From contig OW679202.1 of the NCBI GenBank assembly GCA_940337035.1, forward strand, positions 43,541,763 through 43,605,762: DNA of 64,000 nucleotides. The letters are read 5' to 3'. The DNA is from Agriotes lineatus (Eukaryota; Arthropoda; Insecta; Coleoptera; Elateridae). A program made the translations under genes and the position numbers. Each line of letters starts with the position of its first letter. The first letter of the stretch is position 1. Positions 24,301-31,105 of the stretch are shown in pieces. The notes beneath the pieces were generated by a model, which saw only the letters and a list, made by a program, of their open reading frames with translations, did no database searches and had not been told where the DNA came from.

Positions 24301-25680
24301 TCAGGTTGACTATGCGCAAAATAATCTTTGGTCCTAAGAATTTAACAGAATCAAGTATAAAACTAATATAAAAATATATTATCGTTTATACCCTAGTTTG
24401 AATTTTAATACAGCTCCACCTCTATGAATAGCTGTTGTTTCTTCAGGACGGCAGAAAGAAGGCGAGTTCCAGTCACCACTGGGTAAGTGATCACTATCAG
24501 GAAACGGTTTTTGAGCAGCTAAGTTTTCATAAGGATACATCGAAGGTTTTGGTAGAGTTAACTTAATAGGTGGAGGTTGATTCAACTCCGTTCTGGATTC
24601 GGAGAAATACTACAAACTTTAGCATTAACATACTGTTAATATAAATTGTCGTAATGCCTAAAGACATACATCTTGTGAACCTTTAGGAGACAGAGGATAA
24701 TCAACAAAGTCTTTGTTGAAAGGTCTCTTTCGTTTTCGTTTGGATTCTCGCTCTGGTTTTGGCGGGTTCAGAGTATTTATGTAGCGCTCCGCGTGGCGAA
24801 TTTCCTTGGATATATCCTTAATTAATTTGGAAGAATTGTACCCATCAGGTATTTCATCTCTTGTGTTAGTGTTGTACTGAAACATTTCATTAATTTCATC
24901 GCCTTTTGTAATATTTACTGACACGTACATCTTTTTCCACATTCCATTGTTTTAACGCAGGTAAGAGAGCCTTCAAACCAGCTAATAATATGTCGGGACA
25001 TTTCTTTTCTTCCATATTCAATTCTCTCATTTGATTATACAGTTTCTGGGCAGCAAACCAATTTATAGTTTCAAAATGCGGAAATCTGAATTTTTCAACA
25101 GTTCTAATTTTCTTTTCTATGTCGTAAATTCTAAAATTGTACTTGCATTTAGTTGCAGGTATCTAATAACTAACACTGTGCCTTACTGTAATTGCATTGG
25201 AATATTTAAGCTGTGTAGGAAGTTCCCTCCGAATACTAACGAGTCTATAGGAGTGAAAACCGCATGTATCCACCCTGTTGGAATAAGCATTGTCTGTCCT
25301 TGGCGCAGAGTAGATTTGTAACAACAATCCACCTAAATGCAAACACTGCGGTCGAATACGAACAATCATAATTAAAAATTATGTTTACCTGATCACCAAA
25401 AAAAGTTTCGCTCTGATTAGATGATGTCATCCATTGCTGGTATAAAGTCAAATTAGCCGCAGTTGGTCTTATGAAGTAGAATATCTTTTCTCCACGTAAT
25501 ATGTGATACCAAACACTAGTACCACCAAAATCTACATGGAAATCCGTGTAGGAGTCTTTGACACTCATAAGACAATATTTCTGCACTTGAGGAGCCGGAA
25601 TATTACAATTTCGAGGCCACATGGTATTCACCCAATCTAATTTTCGAGCCACTATGGGTGCTTCTACTAAACGAGATAAT
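9238..25680 (-). CDS. KDM7: KDM7 (PHF2/PHF8-family) JmjC lysine demethylase, 3' half, 11 exons
   Basis: KDM7 enzymes are nuclear Fe(II)/2-oxoglutarate dioxygenases that remove methyl groups from histone lysines (H3K9, H4K20 and others depending on member), usually guided by an N-terminal PHD finger. Exons in coding order are 25389-25680, 25187-25332, 24929-25130, 24670-24876, 24392-24609, 24125-24333, 23949-24072, 22874-23055, 22606-22820, 22438-22549 and 9238-9326. They splice with consistent GT-AG sites and phases into 664 codons plus stop. The JmjC core shows DFHVDFGG and GEKIFYFIRP, then PTGWIHAV, which gives the iron-binding His/Asp/His and the 2-oxoglutarate lysine. Downstream blocks typical of PHF2/PHF8 are DGTGRTSPSTEDAIAGMLS, WNPKARVGPLLPK and the terminal KQRLGKILK. 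The PHD finger and first JmjC half were not found in the window and probably lie to its right. No frame break is seen, so the gene looks functional. Confidence 0.93.
9327..10850. other. KDM7 large intron, unannotated part
   Basis: No protein-coding signal is seen. Around 10205-10390 a weak tRNA-like head (GGTGCTGTGGCTAAG, then a B-box-like GATTAAACCC) suggests an eroded SINE on the plus strand. The match is poor and no target duplication was found, so it is not listed separately. Confidence 0.4.
10854..11079. mobile_element. 226-bp foldback MITE with TA target duplication
   Basis: The element is an imperfect palindrome with arms of about 105 bp around a short loop near 10965. Both ends start CAG[C/T][A/G]CGTGACAACTAGC on their own strand and are bordered by TA (10852-10853 and 11080-11081). 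This is typical of a non-autonomous Tc1/mariner-superfamily element. It lies inside the large KDM7 intron. Confidence 0.85.
11230..11575 (-). pseudogene. LINE reverse transcriptase C-terminal fragment
   Basis: The minus strand reads NYLGVDITSSKQLKEELNW, then, with frame changes, KIYKIIVRSILMYARET and EMKTLRSISGVTLRYKQTN. This follows the order YLG, RPxLxYGxET, MKxLRxIxGVxRxD seen at the end of RT domains of RTE-type and related non-LTR elements. There is no endonuclease or palm domain, so it is a dead fragment. Confidence 0.75.
11576..13435. other. KDM7 large intron, no recognised element
   Basis: AT-rich sequence without a credible gene. A TA-CAGGGTG end at 12096 and a CCTCCCTG-TA end at 12732 could be the termini of an old mariner-type MITE, but the inverted match is short and I do not claim it. 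Confidence 0.4.
13436..14420 (-). pseudogene. Tc1-family DD34E transposase pseudogene
   Basis: Tc1 transposases cut and paste DNA at TA using a DDE nuclease. The start ATG at 14418-14420 begins MQRDQQRRYLNRDEMFR. An N-terminal helix-turn-helix region (EGG-SQADAARILRTSRGVI, with a stop inside) follows. The catalytic region has FTDESRF and MHDNARCHVA, and the C-terminus reads PRRCRAVLNARGGNTSY with stop at 13436-13438. It is broken by several stops, a frameshift near 13865 and a TGA at 13550-13552. The final catalytic Glu, 34 residues after the second Asp, is Val (SPDLNPIVYVW), so it is dead. It lies in the KDM7 intron. Confidence 0.9.
14560..14760. other. Short CpG-rich patch in AT-rich surroundings
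   Basis: This roughly 200-bp patch is rich in CG dinucleotides (for example GACGACGCCGCCGCGC near 14650), unlike its flanks. It has no open frame or recognised motif. It could be a fragment of a younger TE or of a TE promoter. The following 220 bp show nothing identifiable. Confidence 0.4.
14985..15610. repeat. Diverged direct repeats with CACACT...CAATGT phrase
   Basis: A phrase of about 45 bp, roughly TTCACACTTAAACATTTTTT then CAATGTGCAAAATATTA and AGACATTT, recurs near 14997, 15286, 15392 and 15564, with intervening AATAAAATT-type sequence also shared. Spacing is irregular (about 289, 106 and 172 bp), so this is a decayed tandem or segmentally duplicated repeat. A further partial copy (TTTCACACTTAA) served as the SINE insertion target at 15959. 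Confidence 0.65.
15655..15870 (+). pseudogene. LINE 3'-terminal RT fragment
   Basis: The plus strand encodes GKPRTTWEDNVKEMAHRRWK followed by TLNEVRKMARDRSKYRRWTED. This matches the conserved end of many insect non-LTR RT proteins (GRPxxTWEDxIxE...RxxWRxWTED). Only the last 70 or so codons are present, so it is a heavily 5'-truncated copy. Confidence 0.75.
15972..16348 (+). mobile_element. tRNA-derived SINE with 13-bp target duplication
   Basis: The head contains an RNA polymerase III A-box-like stretch (TAGCGCAGTTGGGTAGGCG) and a clear B box (GGTTCGAATCC), followed by a non-tRNA body and a TACATACGTACATAC tail. The 13-bp direct repeat ATTTCACACTTAA flanks it at 15959-15971 and 16349-16361. 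A second, 5'-truncated member of the same family is at 27781-28067. The head resembles a tRNA gene but the acceptor stem does not pair, so it is not a functional tRNA. Confidence 0.9.
16450..16860 (+). mobile_element. LTR-retrotransposon remnant: LTR end, primer site, leader
   Basis: TGGCGCAGTCGGTAGGAT at 16668-16685 is an 18-nt complement to the 3' end of an insect tRNA-Ser including CCA. It is the primer binding site used by the 17.6/297-type Ty3/Gypsy group. Upstream is an LTR-like stretch with AATAAA (16619-16624) ending AATTTAAG. Downstream leader sequence runs to about 16860, then gives way to a jockey fragment. No gag, pol or second LTR is visible. The left LTR edge is not defined. Confidence 0.65.
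16668..16685 (+). other. tRNA-Ser-type primer binding site
   Basis: This 18-nt sequence is the perfect complement I would expect for a tRNA-Ser 3' terminus, as recalled from the Drosophila tRNA-Ser sequence. It lies directly after an LTR-like AT-rich end, in the position where minus-strand DNA synthesis would start. Confidence 0.7.
16960..17925 (+). pseudogene. Jockey-like LINE, 3' RT fragment split by a MITE
   Basis: Motifs in order are DLPISNDTMISTFANDTMIF (the palm FADD site, here FAND), LQAHLNEIAKWRIKVNEKKS, NEVKYLGLPG, then, after the 17357-17498 MITE, IIHPIWTYGLQLWDCAS and ESHPNEIMEPLTADPHTRRL. This order and wording match jockey-clade elements. The fragment ends in an A-rich tail near 17920. 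It lacks the endonuclease, has frameshifts and carries a mutated catalytic Asp. Confidence 0.85.
17357..17498. mobile_element. 142-bp MITE inserted in jockey fragment
   Basis: Termini of about 30 bp are inverted: CCGGGTGTCTTAAAATGAAT at the left, with its near-complement ending TTTTTAAGACACCCAG at the right. TA flanks it at 17355-17356 and 17499-17500. Removing the element and one TA rejoins the jockey reading (LLYK then HPIWTYG). It is of Tc1/mariner type. Confidence 0.88.
18143..18996 (-). pseudogene. Second Tc1-family transposase pseudogene, split by MITE
   Basis: It starts MLTQAQRGFAIAKLEEEK and continues STGAVRINARRERVVSAAL. The catalytic half reads HNSPVHTAGVVRYWF and later SPDLNPIQNIWRFIMKEI, and the end reads GSVRRLQSVLDW. 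The second catalytic Asp is His (HNSPVHTAG) and the Glu 34 residues on is Gln (NPIQNIW). Stops and frame changes are common. The MITE at 18194-18379 lies within the C-terminal part. It differs from the copy at 13436-14420 and belongs to another Tc1 lineage. Confidence 0.85.
18194..18379. mobile_element. 186-bp MITE with TA duplication
   Basis: Perfect inverted ends of about 30 bp start ACGGGTGTTCATAAACAGTC on each strand and continue GTCATCCCAG. TA is at 18192-18193 and 18380-18381. It sits inside the Tc1 pseudogene. The unchanged TIRs suggest it is younger than its host. Confidence 0.92.
19548..20340 (+). pseudogene. Pogo-like transposase pseudogene
   Basis: The N-terminal ORF (19548-19967) begins MVRNQKRKTALRSFSKGGM and contains a CENP-B/pogo-type helix-turn-helix (REAVELVVNSQYSIRQDA...LARYVKK). 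After a deleted, frameshifted stretch come NLDETRTTTVQKPKKVIAGR, GVKQVS and GDKGTLVTTCCFINASGNII, then PPAMVFPRNYFKQHML, which match the DDE domain of pogo/Tigger/jerky-type transposases. The 20134-20343 ORF ends in unrelated sequence, so the C-terminus is missing. No terminal repeats were confirmed. Confidence 0.85.
20341..20869. other. Unidentified AT-rich stretch
   Basis: Near 20420-20500 the phrase AAATGCTATA is repeated several times with small changes, a pattern seen at ends of some hAT MITEs. I could not pair termini or find a target duplication. Nothing else is recognised. Confidence 0.35.
20870..21652 (+). mobile_element. Helitron-like element carrying a G-rich minisatellite
   Basis: The right end is a GC-rich hairpin-like stretch (CGCGCGTACGAAGTCGCGGG) followed by AACAGCTAG and then T. 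This fits Helitron 3' ends (hairpin, CTRR, host T). The left limit is uncertain; 20881-20940 repeats sequence also present in the next element at about 21974-22035. It is non-autonomous, since no Rep or helicase is present. The classification rests on end structure only. Confidence 0.55.
21110..21590. repeat. Purine-rich (GGGAC)n-type minisatellite
   Basis: About 480 bp consist almost only of G and A with scattered C and T on the plus strand. They are built from GGGACGGGACGGGA and GGGAAAGTAGGGGAC blocks. Long open frames on both strands (Pro/Ser/Arg-rich on the minus strand) are a by-product of the short repeat. Runs of three or more G every few bases could form G-quadruplexes. Confidence 0.92.
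21653..22144 (+). mobile_element. Second Helitron-like element, abutting the first
   Basis: It starts TCTTCTTATATATATAAAG, continues ACTCACTCACTGACTCATCA, and ends GCCGGGTCAGCTAG followed by T (22145). A TC start and CTAG-T end fit the Helitron rule. It shares an internal block of about 60 bp (GATATGGGTGTCGTTATTGA onward) with the element to its left. A relative with the same CCGGGTCAGCTAG end is at 36201-36501. Confidence 0.6.
22160..22405 (+). mobile_element. Retroposon 3'-tail fragment (SINE or LINE)
   Basis: This GC-richer body ends in a simple tail (TAATGATGATGATAATAA) like the 3' tails of RTE-type LINEs and of SINEs that share them. No polymerase III box or protein was recognised. It lies 33 bp from the KDM7 exon ending at 22438, inside the large intron. 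Confidence 0.45.
22438..22549 (-). CDS. KDM7: KDM7 penultimate exon, basic then Ser-rich
   Basis: 112 bp. The acceptor is GTGTTCAAG and the donor GTAAGG after one base of a split codon. It encodes SPKRQYRRRKMKPKPVVK and then a serine-rich tail (SASSSTSLPSTSTA). The split codon is completed in frame by the exon at 9238-9326, 13.1 kb away. A small additional exon in between cannot be excluded. Confidence 0.9.
22606..22820 (-). CDS. KDM7: KDM7 exon with WNPKARV...REGTK block
   Basis: 215 bp. The acceptor is TCTCTTTCAG and the donor GTAATT, phase 0. It encodes YPSLDNSDDEE, then AWNPKARVGPLLPKMNRPTR and EGTKKQAVEKVLEAAAAKRA, matching the PHF8/PHF2 segment that carries SPKARVTPTLPK-like and alanine-rich helical sequence. 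Only a 53-bp intron separates it from the previous exon. Confidence 0.93.
22874..23055 (-). CDS. KDM7: KDM7 exon with conserved DGT...EDAIAGML block
   Basis: 182 bp. The acceptor is TTATTTTAG and the donor GTATAT. It encodes DGTGRTSPSTEDAIAGMLS, a block I recognise as conserved in the C-terminal part of PHF2/PHF8 proteins, then a basic stretch (RNPRKQRS) and an acidic tail (LDEENINNVHQDEDY). This exon separates KDM7 from the related KDM2 demethylases. Confidence 0.92.
23949..24072 (-). CDS. KDM7: KDM7 exon, short linker
   Basis: 124 bp. The acceptor is TTTTTGCAG and the donor GTAAGG. It encodes KSKTELDVNIDGELPKNGIE and then SLLKASALTNKII. Two bases carry into the next exon to form aspartate. 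The downstream intron is 893 bp (23056-23948), contains no recognised gene, and looks like plain AT-rich sequence. Confidence 0.87.
24125..24333 (-). CDS. KDM7: KDM7 exon, acidic/basic low-complexity segment
   Basis: 209 bp. The first base completes a glycine codon after acceptor TTCTTAG, and the last base starts a split codon at donor GTATGC. It encodes a Ser/Asp/Glu stretch (IYDFHDDSEKEEG) followed by a lysine block (KKAKKKT). It is probably disordered. It is supported by frame agreement with both neighbouring exons. Confidence 0.85.
24392..24609 (-). CDS. KDM7: KDM7 exon, proline-rich segment
   Basis: 218 bp. The acceptor is TTTGTAG at 24610-24616. It encodes a Pro/Ser-rich, probably disordered segment that includes QPPPIKLTLPKP and GDWNSPSFCRPEE and ends GGAVLKFKL plus two bases at donor GTATAA. 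No catalytic motif is present. Assignment rests on splice sites and phase continuity with both neighbours. Confidence 0.85.
24670..24876 (-). CDS. KDM7: KDM7 exon, basic linker
   Basis: 207 bp, 69 whole codons. The acceptor is ATGTTTCAG. It encodes RDEIPDGYNSSKLIKDISKE followed by a lysine/arginine-rich stretch (SKRKRKRP) that could act as a nuclear localisation signal. It ends KGSQD at donor GTATGT, phase 0. The preceding 52-bp intron (24877-24928) happens to be open in one frame, so a plain ORF scan shows a false extended reading frame here. Confidence 0.88.
24929..25130 (-). CDS. KDM7: KDM7 exon, helical region after JmjC
   Basis: 202 bp. The acceptor is TTTTAG at 25131-25136, and the first base completes the split glutamine codon. 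It encodes IYDIEKKIRTVEKFRFPHFE and then FAAQKLYNQMRELNMEEKK, matching the helical segment that follows the JmjC fold in PHF8-type proteins. I placed the donor at GTACGT (24923-24928) because it alone restores frame with the next exon, giving a 52-bp intron. Confidence 0.88.
25187..25332 (-). CDS. KDM7: KDM7 exon with second iron-binding histidine
   Basis: 146 bp, entered at phase 0 after TTTGCATTTAG. It encodes QGQTMLIPTGWIHAVFTP, with the distal Fe(II)-binding histidine at 25264-25266, then VFGGNFLHSLNIPMQL. It ends two bases into a codon at donor GTAAGG. The previous intron is only 56 bp (25333-25388). Confidence 0.95.
25389..25680 (-). CDS. KDM7: KDM7 exon with JmjC iron-binding HxD
   Basis: This is the most 5' coding exon present (292 bp). 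Its acceptor follows a pyrimidine tract at 25681-25690 and its first base completes a split codon, so an upstream exon must exist. The frame reads through ARKLDWVNTMWP, YCLMSVKDSYTDFHVDFGG and GEKIFYFIRP. The iron ligands His and Asp are codons 25536-25538 and 25530-25532, and the co-substrate lysine is 25485-25487. It ends FFGDQ, phase 0, with donor GTAAAC. Confidence 0.95.
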
Positions 25681-26579
25681 CTATAAAGAAAAAAGTGGGA
25701 GTTTTAATCATATCCAACTTATTTTATACCTGGAAACTGGTACCAATCAAGTTCATTACAGCAAAACTTCTAATATTTTGCATAATTGTGAGTTATTTCT
25801 TTGTAGTTTTTGCATCATTAAGTTCATATCTGGAGGTTTTTGAAGATGCTAAAAGAAATTTTGAAATCAAATTCTGCCTATCTTAATCCCTAGAGTAAGT
25901 TTTAGAAAGTTCAATTTATCATAGTAGACACAGTAAACAAAGGTGGAAATAATCCAAATCGATAACTAAGTGTCCCTGTGGGTCTGTATAGGTCGCTAAA
26001 ATTTCAAATCATTATGTATAAAAACATAGAAGATATGGAAGTGTTAATCGAAAAAGTCAGACACAGTGTATATCAACGAGTTACACAGCTAGATAACTTC
26101 TCCCGACTCCTAATCGCCATATAGCTCTCTCCAAAAGTTCATGGTCTACATGCTAGAATGTAGCAGCATGGAATAAACAAGAGCAAGAAATAATCCATTT
26201 GAACAAATGCTGTATTATTACAGTAAAGTTTTTTATTATGAATATTATCTAAGGCTCTATACCGCTATTAGTTAGAGGTTGCCATAATTTTATTCTGGGA
26301 ATAGAATCATATGCTTTTTGTAGATTTGTTTTTAACTGTTGTAAACAGAACAGATTGATTGACTAAGAATAAAACTGCTCCGGTCTTCAATAATCCTGTC
26401 GTCAAATCACAGTTTACAATTTATTCATAACCTGTAGTTGTCTATTTTACTCTTATCTCTTTTTTTGGGTAATGATATAGGTAAGTTCGTTTCCGCAAAC
26501 AAGGTTCATGAGATTAGTAAGTCTTTCTACAATTATACTGCCTTTATAATTAATAAGTTCTATTGCTATAGTGCCAGGT
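25681..26579. other. KDM7 upstream intron or flank, nothing recognised
   Basis: The sequence 5' of the first KDM7 exon in the window shows only a pyrimidine tract for the acceptor. No preceding KDM7 exon (for example the FSDTR-type segment or the PHD finger) could be found here. No TE protein was recognised either. Confidence 0.5.
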
Positions 26580-28875
26580 TCTACATCTTCTCCTTCTTTC
26601 TCAGCTTCTTTCCTTCCACTCATGAACGTAGGCCTCCTCCATTTTCAGTCATATCTGTCCTGGGCTGTCTTCATCCAATTTTTTCCCGCCTTGTGCTGTA
26701 TGTTGTCTCGCCATCTAGTTTGAGGTCTTCTTACGTTCCTTTTAGTTTCACGTGATCGTCAATGCATTATCATTTTGGTCCATTTGTCATTATCTCTTGC
26801 CACATGACCTGCCTAGTGCCACTTCATACATGCTATGGGTTCAACAACATCAACAACTATTGTTTGGCATCTGATGTCTTCGTTTCTGACTCAGTCTCTT
26901 AAAGTGATATCGAGCATTGATCGTTCCATAGCTCTCTGCATTACTCTAAGTTTGTTTGCATTGCTTGAAGTCAATGTAGCTGTTTCAAAACCATATGTTG
27001 CAACTGGTAGTGTAAGCATGTTTATTGGTATTTTCCTCTCCTTCAAAATGTAGTATAGTTTATTAAAAGTAGCCCATGTGAGACCATGAGAATAACCTAT
27101 GGGTTATTTTTGCGGTTTGGTTATTTTTCCCTAATTGTATAGTGTCCGAGGTAGATATATTCTTTGATGTCTTCAAGGTTTTGATTATTCATCTTGAACT
27201 CCACTGCTTCTGATGCTTTTTGTATCTCCTGTAGCATGCTTGCAAGCTTCTCACAATCACTACTAATCACGACTACATCATCGGCAAATCATAATTGGTT
27301 CAGATATTTACCATATATTTTTATACCTTTTCTTCCCAGGCCAATGATTTGAATACGTCTTCTAGTGCTAAAATAAATAGCTTGAGGAAGATGGTGTTGC
27401 CTTGTCTGACACTTCTTTTGATTTGTAGTTTTGCCGTCTTCCCTTCATCAATTGAGACCTACATGGTGGCTTTTTCATATATCTTTTTATTCGCGTGCAT
27501 ATCGGGAATCGATTCTTGCTTTATGCATACCTTCTAGCATAGCCCATGTTTCCACTGAGTCAAAGGCTTTATGAACTCTACGAATGCCAAATGCAAGGAA
27601 ATATTATATTCAGTGCATTTCTCAATAAGAGTTCTAATGATTTGAATGTGGTCAATTGTGCCAAAACCCATCCTAAAAACAGCCTGCTCGATTGGTTGAT
27701 AGAAAACATAACTTGGCAGTGAGTGGATTTGTCAGAATCTTAGTCAAGAGTTTGTAAATTATAGACAATAAACTAATCGGCTTGCGTTAAGCAAGTCCTC
27801 GGTTCGAAACCCGCAGAGGCCGAAATTTTTCTGCAGCCTTGGCGATTGAAATCGGGCTCGGTGAGGCCATTCACAGTTGGGCACCAAATTAACTGTATTC
27901 TACTCAGAATCACAGACCTAAGAGATAGAGTAACAAGGTCAACACATCACGAAGACACACACCGCACACAATGTAGTTGAGCATTGTACCGCCAGATGCC
28001 AGTGCATAAAGCACCAGCCTCTACACCAGAAGGTAAATGAGGTTACAGATAATACATACATACATACAACTAATCGGTCGATAGTTCTCCAGATTTGTGC
28101 TATCTCCTTTCTTGTACAAGATTACTACTTCTGCATTTTACCATGTACCTGGAATATCCTCTTGTTGCAAGCATTTATTTATGAGAATAATCATAGCTTC
28201 CAGTGTTTTACCTCTACCTTTTAGCATCTCTCTTGTAATTCTATCTTGTTCTGGACTTTACCATTTTTCAGTTGTTTTAGAGTAGTTTTAAACTCTGTAA
28301 TGTTTACTCTGGAAGCTCGGCGGATCCCACTTTCAGGTCTGATTCCTTTAATTTATCAGTCGGTTTAAGTTTTTGCTCTAGCAAGGTATTATATTCTCGT
28401 TCTTTACATTTTAAACGTAGCAACGTTTTGGGCGTTGTTTCTTTTCAATCCATTTCTTCCACTCCAAATGGGTATCAATGGCTAATCTCAATTGCACCAA
28501 GCAGTGATCGGTTCCCGTATTGAATTGATTTAGGAGTGGTAAGTCTAAGCACATCTTTTTATTTATCACAAGAATGTAATTGTAATATTCACTTTTCCTT
28601 ATACCGTCTGGCGTCCTCCATGTCTACTTTCTTTGTGGAGGCTTCTTAAAGTAGGTGTTCATACAGAATAAGTTTTCTTTACACAACATGTTGATCAGTG
28701 TCTGCCCTCTTTTGTTCCTTTTTCCAAGACTGAAATTTCCGATGTTTGGTGGATCAGCTACTGTTCGTGAGTCCACTCGGGCGGTAAAATCTCTGAATAC
28801 CATATGGAACTTAGTTTCTTTTTTATGGTGGTCCTTGAGTAATTTTAAGGTAATATAAAGAAAGTTCATTGCATT
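26580..28875 (-). pseudogene. RTE-like LINE, EN and RT remnants, interrupted by a SINE
   Basis: In minus-strand order, the AP-like endonuclease reads VFRDFTARVDS, then GNFSLGKRNKRGQTLINMLC and FMCMN/TYFKKPPQRK-like sequence at 28620-28860. Decayed RT follows at 28080-28330, a palm motif (FADDVVVISSDCEK, shifted) near 27250-27290, and the C-terminal MQRAMERSMLDITLRD...RNEDIR and KWHXAGHVARDNDKWTK near 26770-26970. This order, and the RAMERxMLxIxLRDxxRNExIR wording, is that of RTE-type insect LINEs. It has many stops and frameshifts. The SINE at 27781-28067 sits in the RT part. Confidence 0.82.
27781..28067 (+). mobile_element. 5'-truncated tRNA-derived SINE, same family as 15972
   Basis: It aligns with the element at 15972-16348 from the B box (GGTTCGAAACCC) through GTTGGGCACCAAATTAACTG to the TACATACATACATACA tail, but lacks the A-box part. 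A 10-bp duplication, AACTAATCGG, flanks it at 27771-27780 and 28068-28077. It is inserted in antisense orientation to the RTE-like LINE. Confidence 0.9.
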
Positions 28876-28889
28876 TTGATCCCACGCAT

Positions 28890-29935
28890 AAGTTATTAAA
28901 TTTCCTTACTTTGCATTTCATTTCGTTGGTGTTCTAGATTGTGGTATTTTTATTAAGAGTGCCAACCATCTTAATCTTCCGTTTTTTATTGTGTTCACTA
29001 TATTAGCTTTGTTCTCGATTTTCTTGTATCCCTCCAAGTATTTTTCTTAAGATTCTCCTCTCTCATCTCAATAACTTTCTATTATTTTCTTCTTTTAAAA
29101 TCCATGATTCACTACCAAACAGTACAACTGGTCTAATAATTATTGTTCTGTACACTGACATTTTTACTTTTTGAAACAACATTTCAGCATTTATTATACC
29201 GATGGGGCCATAATTATATATAACAGCAATGAGATAACATGAACAAGAAAATAACGCGTATTGCTTGAGTAAGAAAGAGATAAACACAGTAGCAAATATG
29301 CGAGGAGCCTTGACACTCATTTTAATTATGACGTATGTCAACTAAACATGCCTACCAAAATAATTTTTTCGTATGGTCATCTCTTTCTTACTCAAGCAAT
29401 ATGTGTTATCTTCTTATTCATGTTATCTCATTGCTGTTATATATAATTATGGCCCCATCCGTATTATGTAATGTTGCCTGCTGTTCTTGTTCCCACCTTT
29501 ATCATTCATCTTATTTCTTTAACAGCTGTTAAAGTTTCTTTTCAGTTCTACACCCACGTAGATTACAATGTCTTTGTGCTTAAATACGTAAGTTTTATCC
29601 CTCTGTAAAACTTGAATTTTCAGATTCAATTCTTGTTCTTGCACTGTTTTCCCACTATCAGGTAATGTGATTTTTCAGCATTTATTACTAGTCCTTATTT
29701 TCCTGTCTCCAATGCAAATCTTCTTGATACCTTTACAAGTTCTTCTTCAGTTTTTGTTAAAATTATCATGTCATCGGCATACGTGAGCAGTTGATACGGG
29801 TTCTTTTTATAAGAACAGCAAAGCTTGCAGACTTGTGGTGACTTTTCCAGTCCTGACCATAAATATATACAAAGTGTTTGCAAATCACTAGCCAGCTCGT
29901 AACTTTTTCTTCCTATTTTTACGTAATGATGCATA
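28890..29935 (-). pseudogene. Second minus-strand LINE RT remnant, interrupted by a MITE
   Basis: On the minus strand, LLTYADDMIILTKTEEELVK (29740-29810) carries an intact-looking YADD palm motif. Past the MITE come VYRTIIIRPVVLFGSESWIL and KKILGGIQEN-like sequence, then a trace of RLRWLGH-type sequence near 28950. It is related to the better preserved LINE at 49400-51790. The endonuclease part is missing and several frame changes occur. Confidence 0.78.
29198..29462. mobile_element. Hairpin MITE of about 265 bp
   Basis: The arms 29201-29281 and 29380-29460 are inverted near-copies beginning GATGGGGCCATAATTATATA on their own strand. One arm carries a small insertion around ACGCG. TATTAT is present on both sides and may be the target duplication, but the exact ends are uncertain by 2-3 bp. 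It is inserted in the LINE remnant. Confidence 0.75.
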
Positions 29936-29944
29936 ATTTTGGTT

Positions 29945-30475
29945 TTTCAAATGGAACACCCCGTATATTTTTAAATATTTGAAGTCAGTACTAGAAATGC
30001 TTTATGATGGCATGCTTAAATTTTTGGAACGTTTTTTAATTAAAAAATTACATACCTAAGACCGAATTATCCCACTAATAAATGTACTAAAACAATATTG
30101 AAAACTATGCCTAAGCTTAACTAGATGCTATGCAATAACAATTATTTTTAAATTATGTTTTATGTATTTTAAAATGACGAATATGGTACACTGTTGGAAA
30201 GCACTTTTATTGTAGTTTTCAATTGTTTAATAAAACTCAAATTGGTACATAGAAAAACAGGTTTCAATTGTAAGTTTGGTGCGATAATTCAGTCATGAGG
30301 AATTTTTATACCCAAGTTGAATTTGCGGAAGTTATGGCCTACTTTAGGTAAATACTTTTTAAATAAAAAAATAAATTTCAAAATTTTATTTAAGCATAAG
30401 CTATCATAAAGCATATGTAATACTAATTTCAAATATCTAAAAATATGTGGAGAGTTCCATTTCAAAAACTAAAGT
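29945..30475. mobile_element. Non-autonomous TIR element of about 530 bp
   Basis: The first and last 65 bp or so are inverted relatives. The left reads AATGGAACACCCCGTATA then TTTTTAAATATTTGAAG. The right, on the opposite strand, reads AAATGGAACTCTCCACATA then TTTTTAGATATTTGAAA. Both include ATGCTTTATGAT. No transposase lies inside. The diverged ends suggest an old copy. The GGAACACCC ends resemble other mariner-type MITEs in the window. Confidence 0.6.
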
Positions 30476-30758
30476 CGTGTATCAATCTGCAAAAACAAGA
30501 GGCTGTTATTTAAATTGGTTTATGACAATTTGTAGGCTGTATACTGGCACCTACGAAAAAAGTTTTTTTCAATACATACGAGGGGGGTTTTTTATATTCG
30601 CGGAATGGCTAGGTTGGCTGTGGAAAAACAAGCATTTCATTTTTTACTAACAATTGTCAATACTTTCTGCGTGGAAATGTCAAATTTCACACTGATATTT
30701 ATGATAGTGGTTCCGCTGTAGTTAAAATATTAAGTTAATACATGAAATTCTTTGAAAA

Positions 30759-31052
30759 ATGTCGAATATCGAGTTTCGTGCGGTTATTAAATTTCTTACA
30801 AAGCAGGGTAAAAGTGTAGATATTATTTTGAACGAAATGAGGGCTGTTTACGGAGATATCTGCCCTGGTAAAACTATGATTTACAAGTGGTCATGCTTAT
30901 TTAAACAAGGTAGGGAATCGTTAGACGACGATGAACGCCCTGGAAGACCAAGTGACGTGACGACACACGAAATGGTGTTGAAAGTTGAACTAGCCATTAT
31001 GGAAAATGGTTCTCATTTGTGTTTTATTTTACGCGAACGCATTCTATTTTAA
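30759..31052 (+). pseudogene. Mariner (DD34D-type) transposase N-terminal fragment
   Basis: It begins MSNIEFRAVIKFLTKQGKSV and continues WSCLFKQGRESLDDDERPGR, the double helix-turn-helix DNA-binding part of mariner transposases (MSxIExRAVIKFLxKxG... W...FKxGRxSLxDDxRxGRP). Similarity ends after about 85 codons. The remaining codons are unrelated and the catalytic domain is absent. A TACGAGGGGGGTTTTT sequence near 30578 may be its 5' terminus. Confidence 0.82.
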
Positions 31053-31105
31053 CAAACGGTTATAATAGTTATCTAAGTTGTATACATATTTTTTTTTCCT
31101 TTAAC

